From Vibrio agarivorans (GTDB lineage Bacteria; Pseudomonadota; Gammaproteobacteria; Enterobacterales; Vibrionaceae), in the NCBI RefSeq assembly GCF_030409635.1, contig NZ_JAUFQF010000001.1:558001-622000 (forward strand): DNA of 64,000 nucleotides, read 5' to 3'. A program made the translations under genes and the position numbers. This document shows positions 38,292 to 47,822 of the stretch, piece by piece. The notes under the pieces are model-generated. The model saw nothing but the letters and a program-made list of their open reading frames with translations, did no database searches and was not told the DNA's origin. The first letter of the stretch is position 1, and the number at the start of each line of letters is the position of its first letter.

Positions 38292-39299
38292 TTATATATT
38301 CGGTGCTAAGTCAGACTCAATACAGCTTGTTAAAAAGTCTGAGAATGCGACACCTGAATGTTCCACCATTTTAGGGAACATCGATATAGGCGTCATTCCC
38401 GGGAATGTGTTCACTTCGTTAAGGTAGATCTCGTTGTCTTCTGTTAGGAAGAAATCGATTCGAGATAAATGGCGAAGGCCCATATGAGTAAACACTGTCG
38501 CAGAATAAGCTTTGATAGCGTCAATTTGCTCTTGCGTTAGATCTTTTGCTTCTACTTCTGTGGTTGAGTGGCTATCAGAGCCATATTTCTCTTCGTAAGT
38601 ATAGAAGACGTCACTTGGCGCGATAACTTCACCCGGTGTTGTGATCACAAGCTCACCTTTATATTGGTAAGCAGCAACTTCAAGCTCACGAGGTGTTACC
38701 GCCTTTTCAACTAATACCTGGTTAGAATAGCCGAAGGCATCCGTTACTGCTTTTGTTACGTCACCTTTGGTCGTGACTTTATAACAGCCGATTGATGACC
38801 CTTGGCATGCTGCTTTAACAAATACCTTGCCCCATTTATCGAAAGCTTCTTCAGCACGTTGAACAGACAGAGCATTGTTTTCAGTAAGAAATACGTAAGG
38901 CGTGTTAGGTACACCCAGCGCGTCATACCATAACTTAGACGTGATTTTATTAAAGCTGTTTGTACTCGCCTCAGCGCCACATCCTAAGAAAGGAATGTTG
39001 GCCATAGAAAGTAGTGATTGAATGTCTCCGGTTTCTCCAGGGTATCCATGGATACATGGAACGACATAATCAACATCCCAGCATTGATTCTCGCCAACAA
39101 GCGTCTTGTTCGCGGTATCAAGATAGACTACATCGCCTGCTTCGTTTAGCCAAACGCCATCCTTGATTTCAACCGTGCAGATCTTGTAACGACCCGCTTG
39201 AGCAAGTTGAGATTTCAAGTAACCTGCTGATACTAGCGATACCTCGTGCTCTGATGAATCTCCACCACACAGGAGTAAAATTGTTTTCTGTTCAGTCAT
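38292..39299 (-). CDS. ddlA: D-alanine--D-alanine ligase
   Basis: A 335-residue ATP-grasp enzyme that makes the D-Ala-D-Ala dipeptide of peptidoglycan. The N-terminal GGDSSEHEVSLVSAG is the ligase signature. KAACQGSSIGCYKV is the ATP-grasp loop, and the C-terminal EIYLNEVNTFPGMTPISMFP carries the Mg2+ ligands. Length is typical. It is a single gene outside the mra/mur cell-wall cluster, so it may be a second ligase; the symbol is by similarity. No VanR-like regulator is near. Confidence 0.92.
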   Translation of the reverse strand: MTEQKTILLLCGGDSSEHEVSLVSAGYLKSQLAQAGRYKICTVEIKDGVWLNEAGDVVYLDTANKTLVGENQCWDVDYVVPCIHGYPGETGDIQSLLSMANIPFLGCGAEASTNSFNKITSKLWYDALGVPNTPYVFLTENNALSVQRAEEAFDKWGKVFVKAACQGSSIGCYKVTTKGDVTKAVTDAFGYSNQVLVEKAVTPRELEVAAYQYKGELVITTPGEVIAPSDVFYTYEEKYGSDSHSTTEVEAKDLTQEQIDAIKAYSATVFTHMGLRHLSRIDFFLTEDNEIYLNEVNTFPGMTPISMFPKMVEHSGVAFSDFLTSCIESDLAPNI

Positions 39300-39448
39300 A
39301 GTTTTATAGGTTCGATGCTATTGTGAATTCATAATAATAGGATTTGTATCCAAACGGTATGTCAGACTAAGTTAAATCTACAATGAACTGCGTTAAGCGG
39401 TCAGATGTTCACCACCCTCACCTACTTTTCTAGTCCACCGTTGAAACA

Positions 39449-39472
39449 ACAAAGGGCCCTTAGGCCCTTTGT
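39449..39472 (-). terminator. Terminator of the SPOR lipoprotein gene
   Basis: ACAAAGGGCC pairs with GGCCCTTTGT around CTTA. It starts 17 bases past the stop codon, with a modest T-rich tail on both sides. Confidence 0.7.
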
Positions 39473-39488
39473 AAAAAGTCTTCGACGA

Positions 39489-40049
39489 CTAGTTTAATTT
39501 GTTCAGTGTCGGATAAGCAGAGTTCTTTATCTCATCGATGCTCTTAACAAATGGTTTTAGAGAACGAATATTGCTTGGTAACTGGCTCACTGCTTGAGCG
39601 GCCTCTTTTCGCGATGCGTAATCACCATACAACACTGTGTACCATTTTGTACCATTGACAACTTTATAGTTCTCCCAAACTGGCTGACCAGAGGTTGGTA
39701 GTTGACGTGCGAACTCATCTACCTTGGCTTGTGTGCCGACAGCTGCAACTTGAATAGTAAAGCCATATCGTGGGTTCATCGCTTTTTGTTTTTCACTAGG
39801 TGGTGCGATGACAACCGGTTTCTTTTGTTGTTCCGGCTGCATTTTAACGACTTTTTTCTGCTCTTGTTGTGCAGGAGACATTTTCACGACGCGTTCTTCT
39901 TGTACTGTCGCTTCAACCTCAGCAATCGTGGCTTCTTTTGATACTGTGTAATCCTCTTTGAATGACTCAGACTTCACATCGGTCACGTAACTGTCTGATG
40001 CACACGCCGCCAATAAAGAGGTCAAACAAATAAGAAGAATTTTTTTCAT
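39489..40049 (-). CDS. SPOR-domain lipoprotein
   Basis: A 186-residue lipoprotein with lipobox LAAC (Cys16). A charged and Gln/Lys/Pro-rich middle (about 50-90) contains two copies of the type KVVKMxPxQQ. The C-terminal SPOR domain (about 96-175) starts GFTIQVAAVGTQAKVDEFAR and has the YTVLYGDYASRKEAAQAV core. SPOR domains bind denuded glycan strands of peptidoglycan, often at the division site. It stands alone; its position beside D-Ala-D-Ala ligase fits cell-wall biology but the genes are separate units. Confidence 0.85.
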   Translation of the reverse strand: MKKILLICLTSLLAACASDSYVTDVKSESFKEDYTVSKEATIAEVEATVQEERVVKMSPAQQEQKKVVKMQPEQQKKPVVIAPPSEKQKAMNPRYGFTIQVAAVGTQAKVDEFARQLPTSGQPVWENYKVVNGTKWYTVLYGDYASRKEAAQAVSQLPSNIRSLKPFVKSIDEIKNSAYPTLNKLN

Positions 40050-40237
40050 GGGAGAACTCGAGTTTATATCCTTTAAAGTGTCCTAATCATGCCCCTGTAA
40101 AGAGAGAGAATCAAGGAAACTATCTTATTAAATAACAATAGATTGTGAACTAAGACACATTGCCAGCTGCAAGCATAGCAGCCTTACTCGTTAACGCTTA
40201 TTCTTCATACAAGCTACAGGTTCTGACTGAGGTTATT

Positions 40238-42904
40238 ATGCGTTCGATCGACTGTTTATTGCGACCACAAACGATTGCGGTAATTGGAGCTTCAAATACT
40301 CCGGGACGCGCGGGTTATATCGTGATGAGTAACCTGTTGTCCTCTGGATTTAAAGGGGTGATATTGCCTGTTTCCAATAAGCACAAATCTGTTCAAGGTG
40401 TGCTTGCTTACCGCTCTGTGGATGACCTTCCGTTTGAGCCTGACCTTGCCATTATGTGCACCAATAACAAAACTAATCTCCAACTTGTGCCAAGCCTCGC
40501 AACCAAAGGTACTAAGTGCATGGTGATCTTAGCAACTAGTTTTGATGATAACGATTCTGAACTCACTGCCTCACTTAAAGCACAGACGCAGCAACATGGT
40601 ATTCGCGTACTTGGCCCAAATAGCCTCGGTATCATCATGCCTTGGCTGGGAGTGAATGCCTCGTTTTCGCCTATTCCAGCTCAGCGCGGGTCTATCGCGT
40701 TTATTTCACAGTCAGCTGGTATTTGTACCACGATTTTGGACTGGGCAAATGCACAGTCTATTGGGTTTTCTGCCTTTATTTCATTAGGTAATGGGTCTGA
40801 TATTGGCTTTGATGAACTCCTCGATGCGTTATCCATTGATAGTAAAACACAAGCCATTATTCTCTATATCGACTCTATCTCTGATGCCCGTCGGTTTATC
40901 TCTGCGGCACGAGCTGCATCAAGAAACCGTAGAATTCTAGTGTTAAAAGGTGGCAAAACACCGCAAGGTCTTGAAATAGCGAAAGCCCACAATCAGGGGC
41001 ATATATCTTTAGATATCATCTACGATTCGGCAATAAAGCGTTCTGGCATGTTAAGAGTGAATAGTACTCACGAACTCTTTGCTGCGGTAGAAACTCTCAC
41101 TCATCCTACACCACTGCGCGGCGAACGCTTGATGATCGTCACTAATGGTGGCGGCCCATCAATTATGGCCACTGACAAGTTAATACAGCTAGGTGGAAAA
41201 CTTGCAGCGATCACTGACAATGAGATCGTTAATCGTATAAAAGCAATTGTTCCCGGCTGGGAAGGTTCAAATCCTATTGATATCCATGGTGATGCAACAA
41301 TCAACCGCTATAAAGGCGTTATCGAAGTTCTGATTGATAGCAAAGAAATTGATGCACTACTGATCATGCACAGCCCTTCTGCTGTATCAGACAGTCAAGA
41401 AACCGCAAAAGCCATCATTGACTTACTACAAAGCAATAAACAGAAAATCCAACGGCTCAACATTTTCACTAACTGGACAGGCGAGTTAACTGCAAAGCCG
41501 GCGAGAGCTCTATTCAGTCAAGCAAAAATACCGACCTACCGAACGCCTGAGAGCGCAGTGACTGCTTTCATGCACTTGGTGGAGTATCGGCGTAATCAAA
41601 AGCAGTTGATGGAAACGCCCACATCAATTGAGATGCGCAGCAATGTCTCTTTGCAACAAGCGCGTGAGTGGTTCACTCAAAAGATTGGCGACAAACAGCA
41701 AATCGCACTTGATAGTTACCATTTAGGTTCGCTATTTGGCTATTACAACCTCTCGATGCTGGATACCTGGATAGCCTCGGATCCGAGTGAAGCCACACAT
41801 ATTGCCGAGAAAATTGGCTACCCGGTAGCAGTCAAACTTCATTCGCCCGATATTCCACATAAATCTGATGTACAAGGTGTGATGCTGTCTTTGAGAACTG
41901 CCGAAGAGGTATATAGCGCCACAAATGCAATACTCGATCGGGTTCAACTCTCCTTCCCTTCAGCGCGAGTTGATGGCGTACTCGTCCAAGCAATGGCCAA
42001 CTCGGCTGGCGTTGAAGAGATAAGAGTAAAAGTACATACTGATAAAGTATTTGGCCCCGTATTACTCATGGGCCAAGGCGGTTCAGAATGGGATCCGACC
42101 ACAGACTCAGTATGTGCGTTACCTCCTCTAAATAGTGCTCTCGCACGCTACTTCATCATTCGAGCTATCAAGGCAGGGGTTGTTCGGCTACAAAAACGAC
42201 CTGAACCGTTTGATATTATGGCGTTCGCAAACTTTCTAGCGACACTCTCACAAATGGTGGTAGACAACCCAGAGCTACATGCACTGGATATTCATCCAGT
42301 AATGGTAAAAGGAAGCACTATCACAATAGTTGATGCCGATATAGTACTGAAACAAAATAGCGAGTTAGCTTCACAAAGACTCGCTATCACACCTTACCCG
42401 ACACAGCTCGAAAAAATGATCACCTTAAAAGATGGGCGAAAAGTCCTAATGCGTCCTATCAAACCAGAAGATGAACCTAAACACGCAGCGTTTATCCATA
42501 AAGTTTCAAAAGAAGATCTTTATAAGCGCTTTTTCACCGATGTCGGTGAGTTTAACCATGAATCTCTGGCTGCATTTACTCAAATAGATTACGACCGAGA
42601 GATGGCGTTTGTCGTTGAAGAGCCAAACGGCGATATTCTGGGGGTTGCAAGAGCAATGATCACGCCGGATAACAGTGACGCAGAGTTTGCGGTGCTTATC
42701 CGATCAGACCAAAAAGGTTTGGGCCTGGGTAAAGTGCTCATGACCAACATCATTAACTATTGTCGCCAAAGAAACACAAAACAAATCAGTGGTATGACGA
42801 TGCCAACCAATCAAGGTATGCTCAATTTAGCAAAGCGACTTGGTTTTGCCATCTCCATTGATTTTGAAGATGGCACGGCTGATATGGTATTAATACTGGA
42901 ATAA
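40238..42904 (+). CDS. Pat/YfiQ-type protein acetyltransferase (acyl-CoA synthetase fused to GNAT)
   Basis: An 888-residue cytosolic enzyme of the YfiQ/Pka/Pat group, which acetylates lysines of metabolic enzymes such as acetyl-CoA synthetase. The ATG at 40238 follows TGAGG by five bases and gives the family length; the frame runs 26 codons further upstream. Domains in order are a CoA-binding Rossmann part (about 8-105, GASNTPGRAGYIVMSNLL), succinyl-CoA-ligase-like part (150-450), ATP-grasp (about 480-700) and a C-terminal GNAT domain (about 725-888) with SDQKGLGLGKVLM as the acetyl-CoA loop. H251 sits where ADP-forming synthetases have their phosphohistidine. Confidence 0.9.
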   Translation: MRSIDCLLRPQTIAVIGASNTPGRAGYIVMSNLLSSGFKGVILPVSNKHKSVQGVLAYRSVDDLPFEPDLAIMCTNNKTNLQLVPSLATKGTKCMVILATSFDDNDSELTASLKAQTQQHGIRVLGPNSLGIIMPWLGVNASFSPIPAQRGSIAFISQSAGICTTILDWANAQSIGFSAFISLGNGSDIGFDELLDALSIDSKTQAIILYIDSISDARRFISAARAASRNRRILVLKGGKTPQGLEIAKAHNQGHISLDIIYDSAIKRSGMLRVNSTHELFAAVETLTHPTPLRGERLMIVTNGGGPSIMATDKLIQLGGKLAAITDNEIVNRIKAIVPGWEGSNPIDIHGDATINRYKGVIEVLIDSKEIDALLIMHSPSAVSDSQETAKAIIDLLQSNKQKIQRLNIFTNWTGELTAKPARALFSQAKIPTYRTPESAVTAFMHLVEYRRNQKQLMETPTSIEMRSNVSLQQAREWFTQKIGDKQQIALDSYHLGSLFGYYNLSMLDTWIASDPSEATHIAEKIGYPVAVKLHSPDIPHKSDVQGVMLSLRTAEEVYSATNAILDRVQLSFPSARVDGVLVQAMANSAGVEEIRVKVHTDKVFGPVLLMGQGGSEWDPTTDSVCALPPLNSALARYFIIRAIKAGVVRLQKRPEPFDIMAFANFLATLSQMVVDNPELHALDIHPVMVKGSTITIVDADIVLKQNSELASQRLAITPYPTQLEKMITLKDGRKVLMRPIKPEDEPKHAAFIHKVSKEDLYKRFFTDVGEFNHESLAAFTQIDYDREMAFVVEEPNGDILGVARAMITPDNSDAEFAVLIRSDQKGLGLGKVLMTNIINYCRQRNTKQISGMTMPTNQGMLNLAKRLGFAISIDFEDGTADMVLILE

Positions 42905-42922
42905 GCTACTTCATATTCCAGT
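42895..42922. terminator. Hairpin spanning both convergent stop codons
   Basis: ACTGGAATA pairs perfectly with TATTCCAGT around AGCTACTTCA. The stop codons of the acetyltransferase and the LysR gene, one base apart, are inside it, so the coding ends of both genes form the stem. It probably acts as a bidirectional terminator, although T-runs are missing. Confidence 0.5.
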
Positions 42923-43793
42923 TCTTGCTCATATATTTGATTACCCAAGATTTCGCTTTACCAAGCTGATTTCTACGCCAAGCCATCACGATATCGAGCG
43001 GTTGCGAGGCTGCTCCATCAATCATTTTTAACTTCCCTTGCGCCACTAAATCTCGAGCAATGTGCTCAGGTAGCGTACCTATCCCTAAACCCGCGTTCAG
43101 TGCTTCCACCTTACCGGCGAAGTTGGTCACTGTTAAGCGTGATTGCTTGTCCAGCACGTTGATACTCATTGTTGGCTGATCCCGCGCCGTGTCAGAGATC
43201 GCGATCACTCTATGTTTTAGGCGTGTTTCTTCGTTAAATTCGGTCGTGCGTTTATGGATTGAATGATTTGGAGCGGCAACCCAAATCATAGACATTTGAC
43301 CAATTTTCTCGACTTTTAAATCATGAGAAGTTGTGTCTACTTGAGGGCATATTAGGATGTCACAACGATCCGCATTTAAAGATTCCCAACACCCAGCCAA
43401 GATCTCTTCCTGCAGCTTAATTCTCGTTTGACTCTCTTTCTCAAGGGCTTCAACCAATGGAAAGAAGGTAGATACGGGAATGATGCCATCAAATGCGATG
43501 GTTAAATCTAATTCCCAGCCATTGGCGATAATATTCGCTTCTTCAACCATGCTGCCAGCGAGCTCCAACATAAGGCGACCACGGTTTAGGATCAGTTTAC
43601 CCGCCTGAGTAAACGCCGCTTTATGGCCCGAACGATCGAATATCGTGATATCAAGATCTTGTTCCAGCTTTTGGATCTGATAACTCAATGATGATGGCGC
43701 ACGATCAAGCTCATTGGCTGCCGCGGCAAAGCTGCCACGACGATCAATCGCATCTAAAATACTCAGTGCTTCTAATGTAATTGGGCTACTCAA
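42906..43793 (-). CDS. LysR-family transcriptional regulator
   Basis: A 295-residue regulator. The winged helix-turn-helix shows RRGSFAAAANELDRAPSSLS followed by IQKLEQDLDITIFDRSGHK, and the rest is the effector-binding fold. It follows the SgrR-type gene by 34 bases on the same strand and ends one base from the acetyltransferase stop. Co-transcription with the SgrR-type gene is likely. Its target is unknown. Confidence 0.88.
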   Translation of the reverse strand: MSSPITLEALSILDAIDRRGSFAAAANELDRAPSSLSYQIQKLEQDLDITIFDRSGHKAAFTQAGKLILNRGRLMLELAGSMVEEANIIANGWELDLTIAFDGIIPVSTFFPLVEALEKESQTRIKLQEEILAGCWESLNADRCDILICPQVDTTSHDLKVEKIGQMSMIWVAAPNHSIHKRTTEFNEETRLKHRVIAISDTARDQPTMSINVLDKQSRLTVTNFAGKVEALNAGLGIGTLPEHIARDLVAQGKLKMIDGAASQPLDIVMAWRRNQLGKAKSWVIKYMSKNWNMK

Positions 43794-43827
43794 TCTGAAT
43801 TCCTTTTTTGCTTAAGCGAGAAACACA

Positions 43828-45525
43828 CTACTTGCTATCTAACTCTGGGCGTACCCAAACATTTGAAAAATCGAACCAACCTAACGCATTACACTGCGCA
43901 TTTTGCAATGAGCCACACTGCTCTTGATTCACACCGAGCCAACAGTGAAAGAGAGGGACGATTTGATTTTGTTCAATCAACGCTTTGCCAAGTTGATGCG
44001 CAGGGAAAGCAGATTTACTATCAAGACGCCAGGTTGATACAAGTGCTTTCCATTCAGAAAAACGTTCATCGCTACTCAATCGCTGTATATCACCAGAATC
44101 TAACAACCAACCTGCCAGCGCATCATCTCGATGGTTTGCTATGCCCATGGGTTTAATCCAGATATCGATACTTTCTATATTGTCAGGCTCAATATCATAA
44201 GCAATAAACTCGACCCTTAACCCATCCTGTTTTAGTCGACTCTCAAGCGCTTTGACTAAGTCAGGATACGTTGGGTGCCTATTGTGATAAGCAATTGTGA
44301 CGGTTTGATAGTTGGGTTGCGTTATTGAGTCATCGCAATTGGTATGGTGAAGCCAACCTGGCTTTAAGCCATGAGCTGGAAGAATACCTAGCTTTGTGAC
44401 AATGTCACTTGGAAGTTCTCGAAACAAACTCAACGCATTAAATTTATTGGAAAAATAATTTGCCCACTGCGGGTCTTTTGCTAAACCCGAGCGTTGGTTC
44501 AACAACAGATATATACAGCCAGGGTCAAGTTCAACGCCCTGCTCCATTTGACCTGTCTGGGGTTGCATTGGGTTAGAAACACTTGGGTAAATCAAGCTTG
44601 AGTGCGCTTCATCAATCACCCAAACTTCAACCACATCTACAAGCGCTCGGTACCCAAAATAACCATCAAAGGCATGTAGAACTAGCTTTTGGTCATCATT
44701 TCTAACCACTTTGTATGGTCCTGTTCCAACCGGGACAAGATCGAATTGTTCTTCGCGTTCAGATTTGGTCGGAAGGATCTTCGCGCAAGTCTCTGCTAGT
44801 AGTAAAGGCAGGCGTCGGTCAGCAAAGTTGAGAATAATATCGACGACCAGTGGTGATGGCGATTCAATTCGCTCAATAGTGTCGAATAGCGGACGTTGCT
44901 TTAAGTTTTCGAGGCTATCTATGACATGCTGCGCGGATAAGACGGTGCCATTGTGAAAACGGACATTTGGCCGAAGGTAAAAACGCCACACTCGCTCATC
45001 AATCATCTCCCATGTGTGAGATAAGTCTGGGCTGAGCTGATCTTTATCATCTAACTTAGTAAGGCCACTAAAAATCTGATGAGCGATGTGCTGCTCAGAG
45101 CGACGCATTGGCATTCGTGGGTTAAGCATAGACAAGGGACGATAGTACGGTAAACGAATGACCTGTTCACCCTCTCGATGCTGAACACCAAGATAACCCT
45201 CAATTACCTGCGCAAGTTTTGCTGAATCATTGTTCATCGCCCCAAGGGCATGTTCAAACTTACCTTCTTCAAGATACCTCAAGGCCATGTTTTGACTGAC
45301 GTCGCTGCGACTACGCTTAAAGTTAAGTTGAGATAGCTTTCCTCGCCCCGGCGCCGGCTGCCACTCAATCCAGCCTTCTTCGTCCATACGATTTAGCACG
45401 ATGCGCGCGTTGCGCCGAGTACAAAATAAGATCTCAGTGATATCTTCGATACGTACCTGAGTGTCTTGACCATCAAAATGCTCAAATAGGGTTTCAAATT
45501 GCACTCTTAAACGGGGGCTACTCAT
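43828..45525 (-). CDS. SgrR-family transcriptional regulator
   Basis: A 565-residue regulator with an N-terminal winged-helix domain (about 1-110; DITEILFCTRRNARIVLNRM) fused to a peptide/solute-binding protein domain (SBP type 5; about 160-540). The length and layout match SgrR, which in E. coli senses sugar-phosphate stress and activates the small RNA SgrS. No sgrS-like RNA or sugar transporter gene is visible here, so another ligand is likely. It lies between the thioesterase and LysR genes in a same-strand run. Confidence 0.88.
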   Translation of the reverse strand: MSSPRLRVQFETLFEHFDGQDTQVRIEDITEILFCTRRNARIVLNRMDEEGWIEWQPAPGRGKLSQLNFKRSRSDVSQNMALRYLEEGKFEHALGAMNNDSAKLAQVIEGYLGVQHREGEQVIRLPYYRPLSMLNPRMPMRRSEQHIAHQIFSGLTKLDDKDQLSPDLSHTWEMIDERVWRFYLRPNVRFHNGTVLSAQHVIDSLENLKQRPLFDTIERIESPSPLVVDIILNFADRRLPLLLAETCAKILPTKSEREEQFDLVPVGTGPYKVVRNDDQKLVLHAFDGYFGYRALVDVVEVWVIDEAHSSLIYPSVSNPMQPQTGQMEQGVELDPGCIYLLLNQRSGLAKDPQWANYFSNKFNALSLFRELPSDIVTKLGILPAHGLKPGWLHHTNCDDSITQPNYQTVTIAYHNRHPTYPDLVKALESRLKQDGLRVEFIAYDIEPDNIESIDIWIKPMGIANHRDDALAGWLLDSGDIQRLSSDERFSEWKALVSTWRLDSKSAFPAHQLGKALIEQNQIVPLFHCWLGVNQEQCGSLQNAQCNALGWFDFSNVWVRPELDSK

Positions 45526-45553
45526 CTTATTTGTCTGTTCTTCTTCTGATGGT

Positions 45554-46012
45554 CTAATTTCGGTGTTTAACCGCGATGGTTAATCGACTCGTGCAGATCA
45601 AGCGCTGCTGTTCGTCAACTATTTTGATGTCCCAAACCTGTGTAGTACGCCCCAAGTGAATTGGACTTGCCGTGCCAGTGACGACACCTTGACGTTTCGC
45701 GCGAACATGATTGGCATTGATATCTAAGCCTACACAATAACTTGGCTCTTCAACACAAAAATTAGCAGCTAATGAACCTAAGGTTTCGGCAAGCACGACT
45801 GATGCGCCGCCATGTAACATACCTAATGGCTGGTGGGTAAAGGCGCACACGGGCATTGTCGCGCTGATCGAGTTCTCCGTTACCTCGGTGTAAACAATTT
45901 GAAGATGCTCAATCAAAGTGTTTTTAGAGGATTGATTAAGTGTATCTAGGCTAATCGGCCTTTTCCAAATTGTTGCTGGCGAGTCATCACTCGCTAGGTG
46001 TTTGATTGGCAT
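45554..46012 (-). CDS. Hotdog-fold thioesterase (YdiI/PaaI family)
   Basis: A 152-residue acyl-CoA thioesterase. The core motif HQPLGMLHGGASVVLAETLG and the downstream VGLDINANHVRAKRQGVV match the E. coli YdiI/MenI type, which hydrolyses DHNA-CoA or related aryl-CoA. The start is uncertain: the ATG at 46012 has GGACA upstream, while 46036 would add eight residues. It is the first gene of a run followed, 28 bases on, by the SgrR-type gene. Menaquinone genes are not nearby, so the substrate is open. Confidence 0.85.
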   Translation of the reverse strand: MPIKHLASDDSPATIWKRPISLDTLNQSSKNTLIEHLQIVYTEVTENSISATMPVCAFTHQPLGMLHGGASVVLAETLGSLAANFCVEEPSYCVGLDINANHVRAKRQGVVTGTASPIHLGRTTQVWDIKIVDEQQRLICTSRLTIAVKHRN

Positions 46013-46088
46013 AGAACTTGTCCATTTATCTACCATTAGCCATAATGTTAAGAGAAGTTATTACCATATATCAATACGGAGATTGATA

Positions 46089-46886
46089 ATGTCGAACTGG
46101 GGTCGCCTTTCTGTTGTTGCGTCTGGCTTAATTCTCGCCGCTTGTAGCTCGTCACCTACAGGCCGTAACCAACTCATTCTTTTTTCTGATTCTGACATGA
46201 GCTCGCTTGGTGCTCAGTCTTTCGAGCAAATGAAACAAGAGCAAAAAGTGAGTACGGACAAAGCCGTCAATGCTTATGTCCAATGTGTATCTGACGCTGT
46301 TACTGCTCAAGTTCCACCTCAGCCTGATTTCGATGAATGGGAAGTGGTGGTATTTGATAGTGATCAGGTGAACGCCTTTGCGCTACCTGGTGGTAAAATT
46401 GGTGTTTATACTGGTTTGCTTAATGTCGCCATCGACCAAGACCAACTGGCAACCGTCATCGGGCATGAAATAGCCCACGTTTTGGCCGATCACAGTAATG
46501 AACGTTTGTCTCAGGCACAGCTTGCTAATGTGGGGATGCAAGTGACAGACATTGCGTTAGCTTCGTCGGGTGCCGCTCAATATCGCTCGGCTGCGATGGC
46601 AGCACTAGGTCTCGGTGTACAATATGGGGTGATCTTGCCTTATGGTCGAACCCAAGAATCTGAAGCTGACATTCTCGGTTTAGATCTAATGGCCCAAGCG
46701 GGGTTCAATCCCAATGCCAGTGTCGCACTCTGGATGAATATGGCCGCGGCTTCGAATGGTGCTCAGCCTCCTGAGTTACTCTCGACTCACCCTTCTCACG
46801 ATACACGCATTAACGATCTTGAGGAGCAGATCCCACGAGTTCCGAAAGCGAAGGCAGCGAGACCAAATTGTAAAGCACCTAGTTAA
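46089..46886 (+). CDS. M48-family metalloprotease lipoprotein
   Basis: A 265-residue zinc protease anchored by a lipid at Cys19 (lipobox LAAC). The catalytic motif HEIAH is at residues 126-130, and a further Glu ligand lies in ESEADILGLDLM. The fold resembles Oma1, BepA and YcaL-type proteases that act on envelope proteins in the periplasm. I chose the ATG at 46089, six bases after GGAG; the upstream extension would lack a signal sequence and overlap the divergent thioesterase promoter. Confidence 0.9.
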   Translation: MSNWGRLSVVASGLILAACSSSPTGRNQLILFSDSDMSSLGAQSFEQMKQEQKVSTDKAVNAYVQCVSDAVTAQVPPQPDFDEWEVVVFDSDQVNAFALPGGKIGVYTGLLNVAIDQDQLATVIGHEIAHVLADHSNERLSQAQLANVGMQVTDIALASSGAAQYRSAAMAALGLGVQYGVILPYGRTQESEADILGLDLMAQAGFNPNASVALWMNMAAASNGAQPPELLSTHPSHDTRINDLEEQIPRVPKAKAARPNCKAPS

Positions 46887-47055
46887 GACACTTTTCGTTA
46901 CATCTAAGTTAAGGCGCTGTAATGGAACAGGTTAAATCACAGTGACAGCGTCACTAACAGCCCATTTTCCAGCAAGGAAACGACAACTTTCCTCGGCAAA
47001 ACCCCTTAATGTCAGCTATAATCCCTGCCTAAATTGAATGTTAGGTAAATTGAAT

Positions 47056-47613
47056 ATGTCTATTGAAGCAACTCTACTAGAACGCTGCGATTCTAAATGT
47101 GAACTTTGCGCAGCAGAAACCTCTCTAACGGCATACGCTGTGCCACCTGAGTCATTGGTGACAGTAGACTATGCAGCAATGCTATGTGATAAGTGCTTGG
47201 CTGAGATTGAAGATCCAAAAGATATCAATCACTGGCGTTGTCTAACAGACAGCATGTGGAGCCAAGTGCCTCAAGTACAAGTGCTTGCATGGCGTCAACT
47301 GACTCGCCTGAACGCTGAATCTTGGGCTCAAGATGCTCTAGACATGATGTACATGGAAGAAGACACCCAGACTTGGGCAATGAAAGGCATGTCTGCAGAT
47401 GACAAACCGTTCGACTGTAACGGCGTTGAACTTAAGAAAGGTGACGACGTAACAGTAATCAAAGATCTTCCAGTAAAAGGTACAAACCAAGTTATCAAAC
47501 AAGGTACAGTTATCCGTGGCATTAGCATCGGCAGCGACCCTAAACTGGTTTCAGGCAAAGCTAACGGCGGTCAATCTATGTATGTTATCGCTGAGTACTG
47601 TCGTAAGAAGTAA
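47056..47613 (+). CDS. phnA: PhnA-family zinc-ribbon protein
   Basis: A 185-residue cytosolic protein of the PhnA family (often named alkylphosphonate utilisation protein, though E. coli phnA is not required for that pathway). The N-terminal region has Cys pairs in CDSKCELC and CDKC, forming a zinc ribbon. The C-terminal SH3-like barrel (about 118-185) shows CNGVELKKGDDVTVIKDL and VKGTNQVIKQGTVIRGISIG. The ATG at 47056 is favoured over 47038. It is followed by a strong terminator. It has no phosphonate genes nearby. Confidence 0.88.
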   Translation: MSIEATLLERCDSKCELCAAETSLTAYAVPPESLVTVDYAAMLCDKCLAEIEDPKDINHWRCLTDSMWSQVPQVQVLAWRQLTRLNAESWAQDALDMMYMEEDTQTWAMKGMSADDKPFDCNGVELKKGDDVTVIKDLPVKGTNQVIKQGTVIRGISIGSDPKLVSGKANGGQSMYVIAEYCRKK

Positions 47614-47684
47614 ACACACCTGTTAACGCTGAATAACACAACCGCAAGTTTGTAACGCCCTCTACAGGGGTAAGCGCTCTTGTA

Positions 47685-47722
47685 AAAAGCCCCGATATGT
47701 CTATTGATATATCGGGGCTTTT
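47685..47722 (+). terminator. Terminator after phnA
   Basis: AAGCCCCGATAT pairs with ATATCGGGGCTT, followed by TTGTTTTG on the plus strand. Confidence 0.85.
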
Positions 47723-47768
47723 GTTTTGAACCCGCAGACAGATAATAATCCAAGACCGCTAAAAACTA

Positions 47769-47803
47769 AAAAGCCAGCCTTAGAATAACTAAGGCTGGCT
47801 TTC
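47769..47803. terminator. Terminator after the 62-residue gene
   Basis: AAAGCCAGCCTTAG pairs perfectly with CTAAGGCTGGCTTT around AATAA. A T-rich run follows on the minus strand. Confidence 0.85.
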
Positions 47804-47822
47804 AGCAATTCGTATGATGCGA

